Positions 5,381 to 7,084 of a DNA stretch of 7,084 nt are shown here, piece by piece (within the stretch, counting starts at the first letter, position 1; each line of letters starts with the position of its first letter). Origin of the DNA: Lentisphaeria bacterium (GTDB lineage: Bacteria; Verrucomicrobiota; Lentisphaeria; Victivallales; JAUVCU01); contig JAUVCU010000078.1 of NCBI GenBank assembly GCA_030590715.1, positions 1-7,084 of the forward strand, given 5' to 3'. The position numbers and the translations under genes were made by a program. Under the pieces are notes generated by a model. It had not been told where the DNA came from, ran no database searches, and saw only the letters and a program-made list of their open reading frames with translations.

Positions 5381-7084
5381 ATGTCCAATTCAGAAATTGA
5401 AGATATCCACGATATCAGCCGAGAAATTTGGAACCGCAAATACCGCTTTCAGGGTAACGACGCAGTAGCAGAAGACACAAGCTACGAAGACACATGGAGA
5501 CGTGTGGCAAATGCTGTAGCATCAAACGAACAGGACTCTGAAAAATGGGAATCAGAATTCTACAACATCCTTGAAGATTTCAGATTTCTACCAGCTGGTA
5601 GAATCACAGCAAATGCAGGAACATCACGTGATGAAGTGACGATGTTCAACTGTTATGTGATGAACAAGATCGAGGACTCTATCGAAGGTATTTTTGATAC
5701 CGTAAAAGACTCAGCCCTTACTCAAAAGCAAGGTGGTGGAGTTGGATTTGACTTCTCAACAATCCGCCCTAATGGATCACATATCCGCGGATGCGGTTCA
5801 AACTCTTCAGGGCCACTAAGCTTCATGCAGGTTCTTGACGCAACATGCCGTACTATCATGAGTGCTGGTCAACGCCGTGGAGCTCAAATGGGAGTTATGC
5901 GATGTGATCACCCGGATATAGAGCAATTCATTACTGCGAAGCGCGAAAACAATGCTCTTCAGATGTTCAACCTTTCTGTAGCTATCACGGATAAATTCAT
6001 CCAGGCTGTTCGCAACGACGAAGAATGGGAACTGGTTTTCGACGGTGAAGTTTACAAGACGATCCGCGCTTCACACCTTTGGGATCTGATCATGAAGTCA
6101 ACATATGACTTCGCTGAGCCGGGATTCATCCTTATCGACAAGATCAACGAGATGAACAACCTTAGCTACTGTGAAGAGATCAGAGCGACAAACCCATGTG
6201 GAGAGCAGCCGCTTCCTCCTTACGGTGCTTGTCTTCTTGGTTCTATCAACCTTACTCGTTTCGTAAAAAATCCTTTCTCAAAGAATGCGACTGTTAAATT
6301 TAAAGAACTTGAGAAAGTAACACGAACTGCGACTCGTTTCCTTGATAATGTTATTGACATCAGTAACTACCCTATGGAAGAGCAGCGTGACGAAGCTAAT
6401 TCTAAACGTCGTATGGGAATCGGTCTAACTGGTCTTGCTGACCTGCTTATCTTCCTTGGTGTCAAATATGGTTCAAAAGAGTCTGTTGAGATTACTGAAA
6501 GAATCATGCAGACAATTACTCACGCTGCATACCGTGCAAGTGTTGAGCTTGGTCAGGAAAAAGGTGTATTCCCTAAATTTGACGGAAGCAAATACCCTGA
6601 AGGTAACTTCATTAAAACACTGCCGAAAGACATTCAAGCTGACATCCGTAAATGTGGACTTCGTAACTCACACCTTACGTCAATTGCTCCAACAGGAACA
6701 ATCAGTCTTTTCGCCGGTAATGTATCAAGTGGTCTTGAGCCTGTTTTCGCTTTTCACTACAACAGAAAGATCCGTAACACTTCGGAAGATGATGTTACAG
6801 AAGTTGAAGTTGCTGACTATGCTTACAAAGCATACCGCAAGCACCTTGGGGTTGAGACAATTAAAGACTCTGAGCTTCCGGACAGCTTCGTAAGTTCTGC
6901 AACTGTTACAGCTGACGAGCATCTTGACATTCAGGCCGCTCTACAGAAATACGTTGACAGTTCGATCTCGAAAACAATCAACGTTCCTAGTGACTACCCG
7001 TTCGAAGATTTCAAAGAGATCTACATGAAAGCTTTCGACAAAGGATTGAAAGGATGTACAACATTCAGACCTTCTGACTACATC
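5381..7084 (+). CDS. nrdJ: Adenosylcobalamin-dependent class II ribonucleotide reductase, 3' end cut off by window
   Basis: It reduces ribonucleotides to deoxyribonucleotides using a thiyl radical made with adenosylcobalamin, in the cytoplasm and without need of oxygen. The first 568 residues are present, open to the window end. Key residues are C91 in FNCYVM and C284 in YGACLLGSINL (the redox pair), NPCGE with N271, C273 (thiyl radical site) and E275, PTGTIS (437-442) in the phosphate loop, and RRGAQMGVMRCDHPDI, typical of class II enzymes. KGCTTFRPSDY near the window end is the usual late-barrel segment. The N-terminus enters the reductase region directly (WNRKYRF...TWRRVANAVA), so no ATP-cone domain is present there. 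ATG 5381 follows GGGGAG (5365-5370) by 10 bases. NrdR boxes and a good promoter lie upstream. Codon choice looks biased to a few codons (CTT, GAC, AAC, CGT) more than in the minus-strand genes, suggesting high expression. The missing part should carry the C-terminal cysteine pair. Confidence 0.96.
   Translation, partial: MSNSEIEDIHDISREIWNRKYRFQGNDAVAEDTSYEDTWRRVANAVASNEQDSEKWESEFYNILEDFRFLPAGRITANAGTSRDEVTMFNCYVMNKIEDSIEGIFDTVKDSALTQKQGGGVGFDFSTIRPNGSHIRGCGSNSSGPLSFMQVLDATCRTIMSAGQRRGAQMGVMRCDHPDIEQFITAKRENNALQMFNLSVAITDKFIQAVRNDEEWELVFDGEVYKTIRASHLWDLIMKSTYDFAEPGFILIDKINEMNNLSYCEEIRATNPCGEQPLPPYGACLLGSINLTRFVKNPFSKNATVKFKELEKVTRTATRFLDNVIDISNYPMEEQRDEANSKRRMGIGLTGLADLLIFLGVKYGSKESVEITERIMQTITHAAYRASVELGQEKGVFPKFDGSKYPEGNFIKTLPKDIQADIRKCGLRNSHLTSIAPTGTISLFAGNVSSGLEPVFAFHYNRKIRNTSEDDVTEVEVADYAYKAYRKHLGVETIKDSELPDSFVSSATVTADEHLDIQAALQKYVDSSISKTINVPSDYPFEDFKEIYMKAFDKGLKGCTTFRPSDYI

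Noticed and set aside
6435..6893. Open frame of 152 codons on the plus strand, plus one on the minus strand at 6725-6922
   Set aside because: Both are frame shadows of nrdJ, whose frame here encodes conserved segments such as PTGTIS and LEPVFAF.

Overview
The window looks like an ordinary chromosomal stretch of a bacterium with moderate GC content (roughly 43-45 %, estimated by eye). The ClpC N-terminal sequence (FTPRAKHVL...NHDYVGTEHLLLGL), a B12-dependent ribonucleotide reductase and a BrxA/BrxB-type bacilliredoxin together fit a member of the PVC group (Lentisphaerae/Verrucomicrobia-like). That placement is an impression from remembered protein sequences, not a search result. No phage genes, transposase, tRNA, rRNA or CRISPR array is visible.

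Layout. Bases 1-377 (+) hold the 3' part of a bacilliredoxin gene, cut by the window edge inside its CGC-type active site and carrying an extra C-terminal tail with two cysteines. A strong hairpin plus T-run (400-433) separates it from a convergent minus-strand cluster. Read 5' to 3' on the minus strand, that cluster is clpC (4826-2247), a NUDIX hydrolase (2181-1675), deoC (1682-1017) and a transglutaminase-like protein (991-434). The last three genes are tightly packed (8-base overlap, then a 25-base gap) and probably co-transcribed. A terminator-like hairpin sits in the 65-base gap between clpC and the NUDIX gene, directly before the NUDIX ribosome binding site. The downstream trio therefore needs either read-through or a promoter inside clpC.

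Bases 4827-5380 are an AT-rich, non-coding divergent regulatory region. Its right half carries three good NrdR boxes, the last two 32 bases apart, upstream of a convincing sigma70-like promoter (TTGATA-16-TATATT). It leads into nrdJ (5381 to the window end, +), an adenosylcobalamin-dependent class II ribonucleotide reductase missing its 3' end. The left half holds inverted repeats and weak promoter candidates for clpC.

Functionally the window combines deoxyribonucleotide supply (NrdJ under likely NrdR control) with deoxyribose-phosphate breakdown (DeoC), NUDIX housekeeping, protein quality control (ClpC) and thiol redox repair (bacilliredoxin). In three genes the first in-frame start codon is not the best one: Shine-Dalgarno placement moves the likely start of clpC, the NUDIX gene and deoC 3-12 bases downstream. 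I see no clear new biological system. The most notable items are the NrdR-box array, the cysteine-bearing bacilliredoxin tail, the hairpin before the NUDIX gene and the unassigned transglutaminase-like protein.
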